Positions 32,277 through 43,368 of a stretch of 64,000 nt of DNA are shown piece after piece. The notes beneath the pieces were generated by a model. It saw nothing but the letters and a program-made list of their open reading frames with translations, was not told the DNA's origin and did not search any database. Positions within the stretch are counted from its first letter, which is position 1. The number at the start of each line of letters is the position of its first letter. The stretch is from positions 91,785,868 through 91,849,867 of the forward strand of contig OY986436.1 of assembly GCA_963920525.1 (NCBI GenBank), read 5' to 3'. Origin of the DNA: Dichetophora obliterata (Eukaryota; Arthropoda; Insecta; Diptera; Sciomyzidae). Made by a program: the position numbers and the translations under genes.

Positions 32277-34179
32277 AAACTGCTGCAATTTAACCAAATT
32301 ATAACGGATTTTGCTCATCTATGGCTTGTTAGAATGCACAAACTAAATGCCACATTCAATCACTTTTATTTTCGTATATATAAAATGAAAAATTTGATAC
32401 ATAATTACTGCGAATAATAAAAGTTTTATTAATTTTTTGGAATAAATTTTCAAATATTGCTTGAATATATGCTCGTGAGTTTGTTGTGAATTGTGTTTAT
32501 GTTAGTGCTCTTCACAACGCTTCATCCGTTGCCAAAAACAAATACAAATCAGCAATAAAGATTGCAATTTTTATTCTTGTGCCGCTCCTCCATTGTTTTT
32601 GTCGTTTGATGGAAGCGCTCGCCTTCGGACAAGACTTTGGTAATTCTGAACGCGGTGCTTCCCCAAAAATCATTTGAACGTTACCTTCACCAAATCATAA
32701 TCCTTATATCCATAAGCTTGCAAATATCAGGGCCAACGAGCACTCCTACACACATAAAAACAACGAATTTGATCTTTGTTCTGAACATCTTGTTAAATGC
32801 AATGAGAACCAGGCCAATCTAATTGTAAAGACATTATGAAATTTTTCATTACGCCAAGCTTGATGTTGAGTGGAGGCAGCAGGATTTTTTTCACATGGAA
32901 CGAACGCAACAGGGATCATACTTTTCTCATTAATACAGAATGCTGGCGCAGCTTCAAGTCAGTTTTAGAGCCCGAACAGAACCAAAGCGGATGTCGGTTG
33001 TCGGATTCGCCTTGCTACAAAATACATGAAAATATATGCAGCCAAAATATATTAAACCGCCGTAGAAATGCGTGACGGGAAAACGCCAGAATATAATCTA
33101 TTCTAATTTTTCTCTGACGGCTGGCGGATCTCTCTCTGAGTGCCTTAAATGTTGCCATTTTTTCGGTAAGGATTGGGTACATTCAGTGTTATTTTCTTTG
33201 TTCTTACTATGATCTGACATTTAGTTTTTGTGCCTGTGTTGCATTCATGTGAATTCAAAGCATAATATAAAATAATTTGTATCATTCCCAATATGAAATG
33301 CAACCGTGATCCGACAACCGCTCCTATTCTGGACGTGTTCTCAGCGGATTTCGCCGAGAGAGGCCCGCCATCCGACATCCGCTTTGGTTCTGTTCGGGCT
33401 CTTAGTGTATTGGTTGCCACCATAGCGTGTGTACCCGTTGCAAAGAAAGCATTTTTTGAGACCCATTCGCATTGCAATTTTCTTTAGGTCCGCAAACATG
33501 ACTAATCTTTAAAAATTCTCCGTTCTTCAACTCTGCGAACAAGCGAGATAAAAACCAACTTGGCTTTGTTTCTATCCCGTTTCTTCGAAGGTTAGTGCCT
33601 GCACCTGTCTGCCTGCCTGTCTGAATTGGTTGCTTAGGATTTTTTCAAGGCAACGTTCGAAAGATTCTTGGGGAAGCACCGCGTTCAGAATTACCGAAGT
33701 ATTGTCGCCGATTTTATGGAAGCGTTTAACCAACTCAATGTTCGAATGTCGCTTAAAATACATTTTCTGCACCTTCATATGCAGCATATGGATAAATTTG
33801 AATAGCATATTATAACCGAGTCCGATGGACAAGGCGAGCGCTTCCATCAAACGACAAAAACAATGAACGAGCGGTACAAGAATACAAATTTTCAATCTCT
33901 TATTGCTGATTTGTGTTAGAGTTTGGCACCAGATGAGGCATTGTGAAGAGCTCCAACATAAAGACAAATCATAGCACACACAAACGCACACTTTCAAAAA
34001 AAAAATGTGGGCATTTATACCAAAAAAAATAATGCAGCTTTTATTATTAGCATTCTTTTTTATCGCCTGTTTTATTTTCTACAAAAATTAATATAGTCAA
34101 ATGTGGCATTTAGTTTGTGCATTCTAACAAGCCATAGATGACCGAAATCCGTTATCATTTGGTTAAACTGCAGCAGTTT
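32277..34179. mobile_element. 1.9-kb interrupted palindrome
   Basis: The outer ends AAACTGCTGCA...TTTAACCAAAT and ATTTGGTTAAACTGCAGCAGTTT are inverted, with the next blocks (CATCTATGGCTTGTTAGAATGC and complement) in step. Further in, GCGCTCGCCTT, GGTGCTTCCCCAA, AGAACCAAAGCGGATGTCGG and their complements appear in mirrored order (for example 32600s against 33840s, 32990 against 33375). Arms are 700-900 bp with indels. The reading frames inside are palindrome shadows. Class unknown. Confidence 0.75.
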
Positions 34180-35358
34180 AGAAGAAAAATCGGTGATTGT
34201 CAATTTGGAAAACACCCTAAAACTGCTGCCATATTTCCAATTTTCAACTGATTCCAGTTATCTTAGATTTTTTAGAAAGACATTTTATAGTGTTAATGAA
34301 TTCTGGAAAAACTGTTAAGGATTTTAGTTGGATACTATTTTTAAAAAAATAAAGTAATACTAACATTTAAGCAAAATTTATTAACAAAATTTACTTCCCA
34401 CTGTGATAAACTCACTTTTACTTTATTTTTCAAAAATTGTTTGGTACAGTAACATTAAACGTTTAATTTCATTGAGCAAAAGTGCATTTCGTTTGTAAAT
34501 TCTCACAACCTAAGCATATGTAAAAAAATGTTAAAAGTTGGAATATCAGAATTCCTACTTCTTAGCTTTAAAATGTTTTTTAAAAAAATTGTGATGGAAT
34601 TGAGACATCGGACTGGTCGCAATATAAGGACAAGATGTTCCTCTCTCGGAATTTCTTAGAATTTAAACTGAAACTATTTGGCGGTCACACCGTGTTATTA
34701 ATTAATTTTTTAAAAGTCAATGTTAATTAAAAATTTTATTTATTTGCAATTTTGCATTCACTGAATGGATTTCTATGTCGTTATTCAGTTTTACTTAAGA
34801 TTCTGAATATAAATGCAGATTTTACTGCTTTGGCTGATAGTCAATAGCAAAAATAGTCATTATTAATTCAAAGTCCTTATAAGGAAGCTGAGAATAAGAA
34901 CAATCCGCGTCGCGCAAAATAAGGAAATCATAATGAAAATATTGCAGACAAACATAAACATTTGTTGCTGTCAAGCAGATATCACAGCTGCTTGGTTCCA
35001 ACAACAACAAGCGAAAAAACAAATACAAAACGAAATTACACGACGCTCACTAGCTACAACGAGTATATATTATAAGATGTGTCACTCGTCGCTCGTTAGT
35101 TTTTACTCGCTTATTTCAGCCATCTATCCACAGAACAGGTTATTTTGATGGGACATTTATTTAATACCCTTCCAAAAGTGCGAGCTTGTTTACAATTTGT
35201 GTTCTATATTTTTGATCATTTTGGCTGTGTGCACAAGGGAGCAAAAAGATCGGTATTTTTTTAGTGTCCTTGCCTGTTTCTTCCTATTTGAATATCTGAA
35301 GAAATATTGCAAATTTTATGAATGAAAATAGAATTTGACAGCTTCTTATTAGCATGTA
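34180..35358. other. Intergenic, nothing recognised
   Basis: AT-rich sequence without a motif or repeat that I can support. Confidence 0.4.
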
Positions 35359-35504
35359 CAGTCCGCGATAAAAAGTGAGCACTTGAACATTTCCCCAAAT
35401 ATAAAGGGAGGTTAAATTTTAAGGGCCGACGTTGATTTTGAATAAAACACAAATTGTTTTGAAAATTATTGTCATTTCTTTTTATTATGATAATATTGGT
35501 ATGG

Positions 35505-35712
35505 TTATGTATGGAACAAAATATCAGCCAAATGGCCGCCACGACCTCTGCGGCACACCTCCATCCGATGGTCCAAATTTTCGATGACGCTGAGGCATAA
35601 TTGAGGTTCTATGCCGTTAATGTGCCGAATTATCTCATCCTTTAGCTCTTGATTTGTTGCTGGCTTATCGGCGTACACCTTTTCTTTCAAATAACCCCAA
35701 AGGTGTCAAATC
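35505..35712 (-). pseudogene. rosa-like transposase, C-terminal fragment
   Basis: It carries KEKVYADKPATNQELKDEII and ends MEVCRRGRGGHLADILFHT, the typical C-terminus of these IS630/Tc1/mariner transposases. The junction to the other half lies at the BEL target site. Just inside it, right after CDLTPL, a short stretch around the expected third catalytic Asp and the following FFLWG is missing and the frame shifts. This copy therefore lacks a catalytic residue independently of the BEL insertion. Confidence 0.85.
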
Positions 35713-35717
35713 ACATG

Positions 35718-36002
35718 TGTTTATGCTAATTTTAAAACGTTTACTAAAACTTTTTAATCATATATTTAAAACAATTCAAACTAATAAATATTAAAACTAC
35801 TATTGAACTTAATTTACTTACTCTCAACTAATTAAACCGGTTTTCTTTTGCTTAGCCTATAAGTTATTTAAATTTCTTTTATATATAATAAATCAGTTGA
35901 TTCACAGCATTCAAGCGAAGCGTCTTATTATAATTCTTGTAAGCGCCAGAAGCTTAGAGCAGAAATTAACTCCCCTGGCACAAAATAGTGCCGGAGTGAA
36001 CA
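35718..36002 (+). repeat. 5' LTR of the BEL/Pao element
   Basis: 285 bp starting TGTTTATGCTAATTTTAAAA and ending GTGCCGGAGTGAACA. It is nearly identical to the 3' LTR but lacks about 50 bp present there. Confidence 0.93.
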
Positions 36003-36022
36003 TTGGTAGCAGAGCAAGGTTA
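36003..36022 (+). promoter_or_regulatory. Putative primer binding site
   Basis: TTGGTAGCAGAGCAAGG directly follows the 5' LTR. A TGG start within two bases of the LTR is usual for a tRNA primer site; the matching tRNA was not identified. Confidence 0.6.
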
Positions 36023-36488
36023 CCTTTAACCTTAATAACTTCCACTCTTACTTTGTGGATTTCGAAATCGATTCCAGTTTTGATGAATTAAATAATCGTA
36101 ACATTAAAATATTATTGGAATCAACCATAACTACGGCAGACAACTGAGCACGGTCTGACGACATACTGCACTTCGGTCATCAGTGGATATAGCACAGTTT
36201 ACGTAAGGCAAAAATTATTCTTTTTGATCAAGGAAAGGCGAAAGGTATTAATAAACCTCGTGCAAGTTGGTCATACGTAGGTAATAAAACTATTTCCTAT
36301 ATATCGAACGGGTTATGCTTGTATATACATAACATCCGTTAGCAAGAACGAAAGACACGCAGTATCAATATATTCGTTCATTACGTCATCGTGTTGCAAA
36401 CAATACATATAACAGTTTTTATATACTTAAAGTTTTCGGTCGGTTTTCAAACGTTTTAACTCGTTAAATTATTTCGAGCGCAGTTAAA

Positions 36489-37490
36489 ATGCCTCCTAAG
36501 GCGAAAAATTCGGTACTATGCCCGACTCGGGAAAACTTGATTAAATCCTTAGAAAAAAATAAAGTCTATAGTCGAAGAAAAATCGAATTCTTGAAGAAGA
36601 ACTTGAAACTCGAGCCGGTATAGCTGAGTCGATATTTTTCAATTAAAAAAGTTCAATCGGAAATTGAGCAAAATGAGGAATCAAATGAGTTTGCTAAGCT
36701 TCAAGCTGATGAGGAACTATACTGCGAAGTAAGGTCGTACATTTTGAATAGTATTTCGGAACATAATCGTCGCAACGTAAGTAATTTGGAATCAACTCAC
36801 CATTTTGGTTCGGTTAATCAAAATGGCACTATCGCCCTTGCTCGTTTTTCCAATTTGCCAAAACTTAAAATTCCGTCATTTTTTGGCAGGTACATGGAGT
36901 GGATAAATTGGTTTAACGCATTTTCATCGTTGATAAACAACGACTCGGAATTGGACAATTTATCCAAATTCGTGCATTTGCGCTCAGCATTGGGCCCAAT
37001 TCCACTGGAGGTTACTGGTGAGAACTATGCTCATGCCTTAAGTCTTTTAAAAAGCCGCTTTGAGAAGAAATCGATTATTTTTCAAGCTCACATAAAAGAT
37101 TTGTTTGAATATCCGCGAATTCCTTGTCAAAGCCCATCAACCTTAAGAGAGTTGATTGATAACATTAATTCTCACTTAAGGGCTCTCAGTTCTTTAGGCA
37201 GCTCCGTAGAGGTTGCCAATGTTATTATTTATTTCCTCATTCGCTCAAAGGTCGACATAGAAACATTAAAAAAATGGGAAGATCATGTTAAAGGTGATGA
37301 ACTGCCATCTTGGGAAAAATTTTCTGCTTTTCTTGCGAACCGATGCACAACTCTTGAAAATCGCGAGTTAAACGGTTTACACTCTTCATTTGAATCCAAA
37401 CATGAGCGGCAGCAAGCAACAAAATATACTTCTAAATTTGAAAAATCAAAAAGCCACAATAATTTTCTCTTACTTTCTAGCAGAAGCTAG
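36489..37490 (+). pseudogene. BEL/Pao gag remnant
   Basis: ATG at 36489 opens a short basic N-terminus that meets a stop near 36621. The downstream frame (from 36744) carries the Pao-type Gag core with LPKLKIPSFFGRYMEWINWF and continues through the FAHALSLLKSRF-like block. Gag builds the particle that packages the element RNA. A frame change follows near 37490, before the zinc-knuckle region. Confidence 0.85.
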
Positions 37491-38175
37491 TTGTTCAGAG
37501 TTTCTCAATTTATCACCCATTCAGCGCTATTTTGAAATAAAAAAGCACTCTCTTTGTGTTTTATGTTTACTAAAGGCACAATCGGTTAAAGAATGCAAAG
37601 CACCTCATTGTGTAAGCTGCGGTGGTGCGCATAATGACTTATTGCATAGGGAAGAGAAGCATAAAAACAAAAATAAAATGAGCGTAAGAGCAAACTTAAT
37701 GCTTACGTCACCAGAGACTAGTTTAGTAGAATCGACAGAAACTCCTAAAATATCACGCTATTCAAATTCAAGCTCTCTGTACAATTCATTATTAGGATCG
37801 AACGCTGTGAATTTTCTTGCAACCGCAATATTATATGTCCCTGATTCGGCAGGAAAATTAGTATCTTGTCGTGCTGTTCTAGACTCTGGAAGTCAGCTAA
37901 ATTTTATTACTGCTGAATTTGTTGAAAGGTTAAAGATGAAGACAGAATACAATCAAGTGACAATTAATGGTATAGGCAGTGTGAAAACTGAAGCTTTAGG
38001 CAAAGTAAAGACCGTAATTCGTTGTTCAAGGCTGACAAACTTTTCGGATAGTCTTGAGTTCTTAATAATGCCTTCCATCACTCAGTATTCTCCGAATGTT
38101 GATTTAGACATAAGCAAATGGAATTTATCGAAAAATTTAGAGCTTGCTGAACATTTTTTAAACTCTTATCCGTAG
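37490..38175 (+). pseudogene. BEL/Pao zinc knuckle and aspartic protease remnant
   Basis: Cys/His clusters (CVLCLLKA...CVSCGGAHNDLLH) are followed by an aspartic protease with LDSGSQ (catalytic Asp at about 37882). The frame stops at 38173-38175. The neighbouring frame from 38199 continues with the region linking protease to RT. Confidence 0.85.
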
Positions 38176-38456
38176 GACAAATCAGGTTAGTTGAAAATAT
38201 GCCTATTATTCAAAAATCCCTTTTAGGATGGGTTGTTGCGGGCGAGTATAAGAGCTGTTCAAGCTTAAAATCTAATATAGTTTCAAATAGCGCCGTGGTG
38301 AAGGAACAATCGCTGATAGATATAATAGAACAATTTTGGAAATGCGAGGCAGTTAATACGAAGTCACCAAAATGTTCTCCTGAGGAACAAGAATGCGAAA
38401 ACTATTTTTTGAATACCGTGCAGCGAACTCTTTCGGGGCGTTTTGTTGTGCGTCTA

Positions 38457-38924
38457 CACGGTCAAAAATCTTGGACTAATTTTTATTCCAATCGTTGGAA
38501 TCATGCATTTTTTAATACCCTTTCTATTAGAATTCAAACTCTTCAAAATACTAGACAGTTTTTAATAAAACCTGGAATAATATTTAATACAGGTTGGATT
38601 AGTCTTTAAAAACAGCGTTTGGCTTGGTTCGGTTCTTATGCATGTTTATCATTTCTTTATACATGTGGCATTTCTTTATACATAGAGCAGTTGGTAGAGC
38701 CAAAAACTTATAACCTAAACGTAGTGGGTTCGAATCCCGCATGTTTCGTTAATTTTTATTTTTGTAAAAAATATTTTAATACAAGCATGTATTAAAATTA
38801 AGCCCCATGAGAGAATAAAAATCAATTTTAATATATACCGTTGATTATATTTTAATACAGTTTCGGTGTCGTCATATATACAATACAGGATTTATTAGAA
38901 TTTAGTCCAAGATTTTTGAGCGTG
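38457..38924. mobile_element. TA-flanked CAC-type MITE 5 nested in BEL RT, carries a tRNA-like segment
   Basis: The termini CACGGTCAAAAATCTTGG (38457) and CCAAGATTTTTGAGCGTG (ending 38924) are inverted repeats of about 22 bp with one mismatch. TA is on the left (38455-38456) and AA on the right (38925-38926), read as a TA duplication with one later change. Removing it brings the RT halves back into the same frame. The interior holds a tRNA-like segment at 38676-38748. Confidence 0.88.
38676..38748 (+). other. tRNA-like segment (CTTATAA loop) inside MITE 5
   Basis: Box A TAGAGCAGTTGG starts at 38683 and a perfect box B GGTTCGAATCC at 38727, 44 bases apart as in tRNA genes. The T stem GTGGG/CCCGC pairs over five bases around TTCGAAT. 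The central loop CTTATAA would give anticodon TAT. Acceptor and anticodon stems are lost. This is the best preserved of the three tRNA-like segments. Confidence 0.62.
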
Positions 38925-40019
38925 AACCGTTTAAAAATCCAGGCGTAGGGGTTGGTGAATCTTATTCGATCGCGTTGAAACGATTGGAATGTTTAGAAAG
39001 AAAGCTAAGTCGCGACCCAGAGCTCAAAGAAGAATATTCGAAATTTATCCAAGAAAATCGCAAGCTGGATCATTTAGAACGAGTTCCACATCTATCTTTC
39101 TCAGAATTAACATATTTTATGCCCCATCAAGTGGTTTTAAGACCAAATAGTTTGTTTACTAAATTACGTGTTGTTTTCGACGCCTCTTCCAAATCTTCTA
39201 ATGGCTATTCTTTGAATGATAATCTGCTCATCGGTCCTAGGATTCAACCAGAGCTTTTTGACATTTTAATAAGATTTCGTCTCAATAAGTACGCCTTGAC
39301 AGCAGTATATCTAGTAAAATGTACAGGCAAATTTTAGTAAATTCAGAAGATTGTAATTGGCAGTGTATCTTGTGGCGCGATGAAAAGTCACACAAGGTAG
39401 ATGTTTTGCGTCTCAAAACCGTAACGTACGGTATGAGTTCAGCACCATATTTAGCAGTACGATGCTTACAGTTTTTAACTCAGACCTTGAAAGAAAAATA
39501 TCCGATAGGAAGTAAAATTTTGCAAAATAATGTGTACATGGATGATATGTTAGCTGGCGCAAACACTATCGATGAGCTTCTTTTATTGAGAAACGAGATT
39601 ATTCAGCTTCTCAATCTTGGCAAGTTTCAACTACATAAATGGCGGTCCAACATAATGTCCCAAGTTCAATCTTCAGATATTAATTTAGAGCAAGCGCCTC
39701 TGAGTATTGAGTCGGATGATTGAGCCAAAACTTTGGGAGTATTATGGTATTCAGGAGAAGACAATTTTAAGTTTGCATGCACGAATGAATTCTCTTCAAA
39801 AATATCAAAACGAATCGTACTGTCGGAACTAGCGCAATTGTTTGATCCGTTGGGATTGCTTAATCCGATAATAGTTTTAGGAAAGGTTTTTTTGCAGGAG
39901 CTTTGGCTGCTTAAGTTGGAATGGGACGAGTCTTTGCCACAACACTTACATACTAGAGGCAAAAATATCGTCAAGAGGTGAGATTAGTTTCCGTGCAGAT
40001 TAGAATTTAAGTTTCCGCG

Positions 40020-40560
40020 TGCAGTTGCTGATATTTCTTTAGCACTTAATATAGAGATGCATGGCTTTTCAGATGCCTCTAATCGTGCGTTCGGTTGTAC
40101 TATTTATTTGAGGACGGTAGACAAGGCAGGAAACATTTCAATTAATTTACTAACCGCAAAATCAAAGATTGCACCTGTAAAGGCTATATCAATACCCCGT
40201 TTAGAATTACAGGGAGCTGTTCTACTTGTTCAGCTAATGGAACGCGTGAGGCAAATAATATCGTTCAAAATAAATTCTGTGTTTTATTGAACCGACTCCT
40301 CAATAGTTCTTCACTGGTTATCATCACATCCATCTCGATGGACGACATTCGTCGCCAATCGAGTAGCACAAGTTTAGGAGCTTTCTCAAATAACGGATTG
40401 GCGCAAAAAAGATTCCAAGTCCAACCCTGCAGATATTATTTCTAGAGGAATGTGGCCAAGCGAACTTAAGCATTGCTTCCTTTGGTTTAAGGGTCCAGAG
40501 TTTTTGAGTTTAGATAGGTCGTGTTGGTCTCCACAACCTCAATTCGGAGTAGTTAACGAA
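40020..40560 (+). pseudogene. BEL/Pao RNase H remnant
   Basis: The frame contains GFSDASNRAFGC and SIPRLELQGAVL, typical of Pao RNase H, and then a stop at about 40290. The following TDSSIVLHWL and NPADIISRG blocks are still readable in the same frame up to further stops. Confidence 0.85.
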
Positions 40561-40665
40561 ATGTAAGACCTGGAAGAACGTCACAATAATGTGGTCCTTA
40601 CTGCAAATTAAAATGTTATTGTAGATCAAGTGACTACTTGTAAATTTGTTAACAGTTTTTTATAG

Positions 40666-42035
40666 TTGAATCGTACGTTCAGTTATATATATCGTTGGTT
40701 GCGAAATGCTCGCTTAAGATTATTAGGTGGATCAAATACACCGTATTCATCAGCCATTACAGTTTCAGAACTTCGAGGAGGACTTAATTATATTTTGTTC
40801 AACATTCAACAGACCGCGTTTGCTTCAGAAATTCTATCAATTAACTCTAATTGCTTCGTAAAATCATCAAAAATACAAAAATTAAATCCATTTTTCGATG
40901 TTTCGGGTAGCGTGAAAATTTTGCGTGTTGGAGGCAGACTATATAAGTCTGATTTAAAATTTACAACCAAACATCCAGTAATTTTACCAAGTCAGCATGT
41001 GTTTGCAGTTGCCCTTGCAACCTATTTGCATAAAATTAGTTCACATGCAGGACCTCAAGCTTTATCAGGCTTTATAAGACAGCGGTTTTGGGTCTTAAAT
41101 GCCAGAAAGATAATTCGAAAGGTAGTTAGGTCATGCATTTCATGTTTTAGGCAACGACCAAGGGCTATAGCGCAGCAAATGGGCAATCTTCCTCAAGCTC
41201 GCGTAGTCGGAAACTCTCATCCGTTTCAGAAGGCCGGTATGGACTTCGCCGGTCCTATAACAATTCATTTTAAAATTCGCGGCAAGAGACCTGTCAAAGC
41301 TTATTTAGCAATTTTTGCTTGCTTTCTCATAAAAGCTTGCCACATTAAAGTTGTTTCAGATTTGTCTATCCAAGAAGGCTTGGATAGACAAGCGCATTCT
41401 TTGCGCATTAGAGAGATTTTTGGTTCGTCGTGGTCTGAGTTCAGATTTGTACTGCGATAACGCCACAAATTTTACTGGAGCAGCTCGCAAGCTGATAGAA
41501 CTAGCACAGCAATTTGGCGACACCGTAGCGCAAACTGAAATATTTGATGCTTGTGCAGAGCGTGGCGTTAACTTTAACTTTATACCTCCCCAATCCCCAC
41601 ACATGGGTGGGCTTTGGGAGAGTGCTGTCAAAGTTGCAAAAAATATGCTGGTTCACCGCATCAACGGCGCATCTCTTACTTTCGAGGAATTATCTACTGT
41701 TGTCGCGGAAATTGAAGCGATAATGAACTCGAGGCTAATGTATCCCATGTCATCGGATCCAAATGATTTGGAAGCCGGGCCATTTTTTAACTGGAAGACC
41801 GCTTAACTGCGTTCTTGAGCAATTCAGCGAAGACGAATTAAATGTTCCTCCCGTCAACCGCTGGAAACTCATTCAGCACATAAGACAGATATTTTGGAGC
41901 AGGTGGTCTAAAGAATACCTCACATTGTTGAAAGAACGCCGTAAATGGACAACAGCTTGCGAAAATATTCAAATCAGAACCTTAGTGCTGATAGCTGAGG
42001 AAAATATGCCTTCTCAAAAGTGGCTACTTGGATGA
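40666..42035 (+). pseudogene. BEL/Pao integrase remnant
   Basis: An HHCC zinc domain (HKISSHAG...CISCFRQ) is followed by the DDE core. The first Asp is in GMDFAGP (about 41240), the second in YCDNATNF (about 41455, after a frameshift near 41400) and Glu is in GGLWESA (about 41620). A final frame, 41763-42035, holds the C-terminal WSRWSKEYL block. The integrase would have joined element DNA to the genome; this copy cannot. Confidence 0.88.
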
Positions 42036-42278
42036 ATTCAAGAAATATTTTACGGTGAAGACAAGCTAGTAAGAGTCGTATCACTTCGGACAGCTTCAAA
42101 AGAAACATTCATAAAATTTGTCCGCTGCCTTCGGATTATGTTTAAGTTTTATTCTTTTCATCTTTAACACACATTGTAGAAATTCATATTTAACTTTTCA
42201 ATGCAACCTTTTATGATCTCTTGCAATCTCTCCATTTTAATTTTTTATATCAATTTTTGTATTTAGAAAGTAGCAACT

Positions 42279-42294
42279 TTCAAGGTGGGGAGAA
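42279..42294 (+). promoter_or_regulatory. Polypurine tract
   Basis: AAGGTGGGGAGAA lies immediately before the 3' LTR, the expected place for plus-strand DNA priming in LTR elements. Confidence 0.8.
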
Positions 42295-42632
42295 TGTTTA
42301 TGCTAATTTTAAAACGTTTACTAAAACTTATTAATCATACATTTTAAAAACAATAAAAAACTAATACAATAAAAACTAATAAAAATTAAAACTACTATTG
42401 AAATATGAAAACACGCCACTGTGCGTTATTAATGTATATCAATTTACTTACTCTCAACTAATTAAACCGGTTTTCTTTTGCTTAGCCTATAAGTTATTTA
42501 AATTTCTTTTATATATAATAAATTAGTTGATTAACAGCATTCAAGCGAAGCGTCTTATTATAATTCTTGTAAGCGCCAGAAGCTTAGAGCAGAAGTTCAC
42601 TCCCCTGGCACAAAATAGTGCCGGAGTGAACA
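42295..42632 (+). repeat. 3' LTR of the BEL/Pao element
   Basis: 338 bp starting TGTTTATGCTAATTTTAAAA and ending GGAGTGAACA. It contains two extra segments relative to the 5' LTR, the larger with GAAAACACGCCACTGTGCG. Confidence 0.93.
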
Positions 42633-42637
42633 ACATG

Positions 42638-43368
42638 ATTTTGGCGGCCAATTGACATCACCACCGAGATAACAAGGCCATTGAATTTGTCGCGCAAAAG
42701 AGCCATTGTTTCGTTAGCTGTGTGGCAAGTGGCACCGTCCTGTTGAAACCACATATCATCCACATCCATATCTTCCAATTCGGGCTATAAAAAGTTCGTT
42801 ATCATCTCACGATAGCGAACACCATTCACAGTAACTGCCTGACCGGCCTCATTTTGGAAAAAATACGGCTCGACGATGCCGCCAGCCCATAAACTGCACC
42901 AAACAGTCACTCTTTGTGGGTGCATTGGTTTTTCGACAGTCACTCTTGGATTATCATTCGCCCAAATACGGCAATTCTGTTATTGACGAATCCACTGAGG
43001 TAAAAATGTGCCTCATCACTGAAGATGATTTTTTTCGAAAATTGATCATCCACTGTTGCCATTTCTTGCCATCATTCTGACCAATGACGACGTTCGAAAT
43101 GGTCAAAAGGCTTTAGTTCTTGAGTAAATTGCACCTTGTTAGCGTGTAAATGCAAGTCTTTATGCATAATGTTCATCAACGATGAGCTTGAGAGGTGCAA
43201 TTGTTGGGACCGACGACGAGTTGAGGTGGACGACTCTTCAGCTACACTATCGCGAACAGCAGTAATATTTTCTGCAGAACGAGCTGAACGAGCATGCACT
43301 GGTGTTTTTATATCTCCTACAGACCCGGTTTGCTCAAATTTTTGCATGATTTTTCCGATTGTACGCAC
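42638..43368 (-). pseudogene. rosa-like transposase, N-terminal and catalytic fragment
   Basis: On the minus strand: the helix-turn-helix region with FEQTGSVGDIKTP and STSTRRRSQQL, then the first catalytic block (FSDEAHF, after an in-frame TGA following RRHWSE near 43072), a second stop near 42784, and then DMWFQQDGATCHTA with the second Asp. Counting to the expected Asp in CDLTPLD of the family gives the DD41D spacing of rosa. The N-terminal residues before VRTIGKIM come from the adjacent foldback and are not part of the enzyme. Confidence 0.87.

Larger units (their letters stand above)
38199..39981 (+). pseudogene. BEL/Pao reverse transcriptase remnant
   Basis: The RT lies in four pieces: 38199-38456, then after the nested MITE 38927-39320, then 39319-39723 (frameshifted), then 39733-39981. 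Motifs seen are RVVFDASSKSS and YMDD at 39535-39546. A TGA follows SDD at 39721-39723. The pieces are given as separate fragments; no continuous product can be made from this copy. Confidence 0.88.
35718..42632 (+). mobile_element. BEL/Pao LTR retrotransposon, degenerate
   Basis: Two LTRs of TG...CA form flank gag-pol remnants. ACATG is duplicated at 35713-35717 and 42633-42637. A 5-bp duplication, the RT/RNase H/integrase order and the Pao-type RT place it in BEL/Pao. Several frameshifts and stops plus a nested MITE (38457-38924) show that it is inactive. It is described here only as found, without repair. Confidence 0.94.
35359..43368 (-). mobile_element. rosa-like DD41D mariner, split by a BEL/Pao element
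   Basis: The 3' terminus on the minus strand is CAGTCCGCGATAAAAAGTGA at 35359, next to TA. The transposase C-terminus (35505-35712) and its N-terminal and central parts (42638-43368) lie on the same strand on either side of the retroelement at 35718-42632. The 5' end of the element is missing: the sequence stops at the giant foldback at 43369. Confidence 0.85.

Noticed and set aside
33145..33997. 110- and 141-codon minus-strand frames
   Set aside because: They fall in the arms of the 1.9-kb palindrome and no protein family fits.
38676..38748. Functional tRNA gene
   Set aside because: Boxes A and B and the T stem are good, but acceptor and anticodon stems do not pair and it sits inside a MITE.
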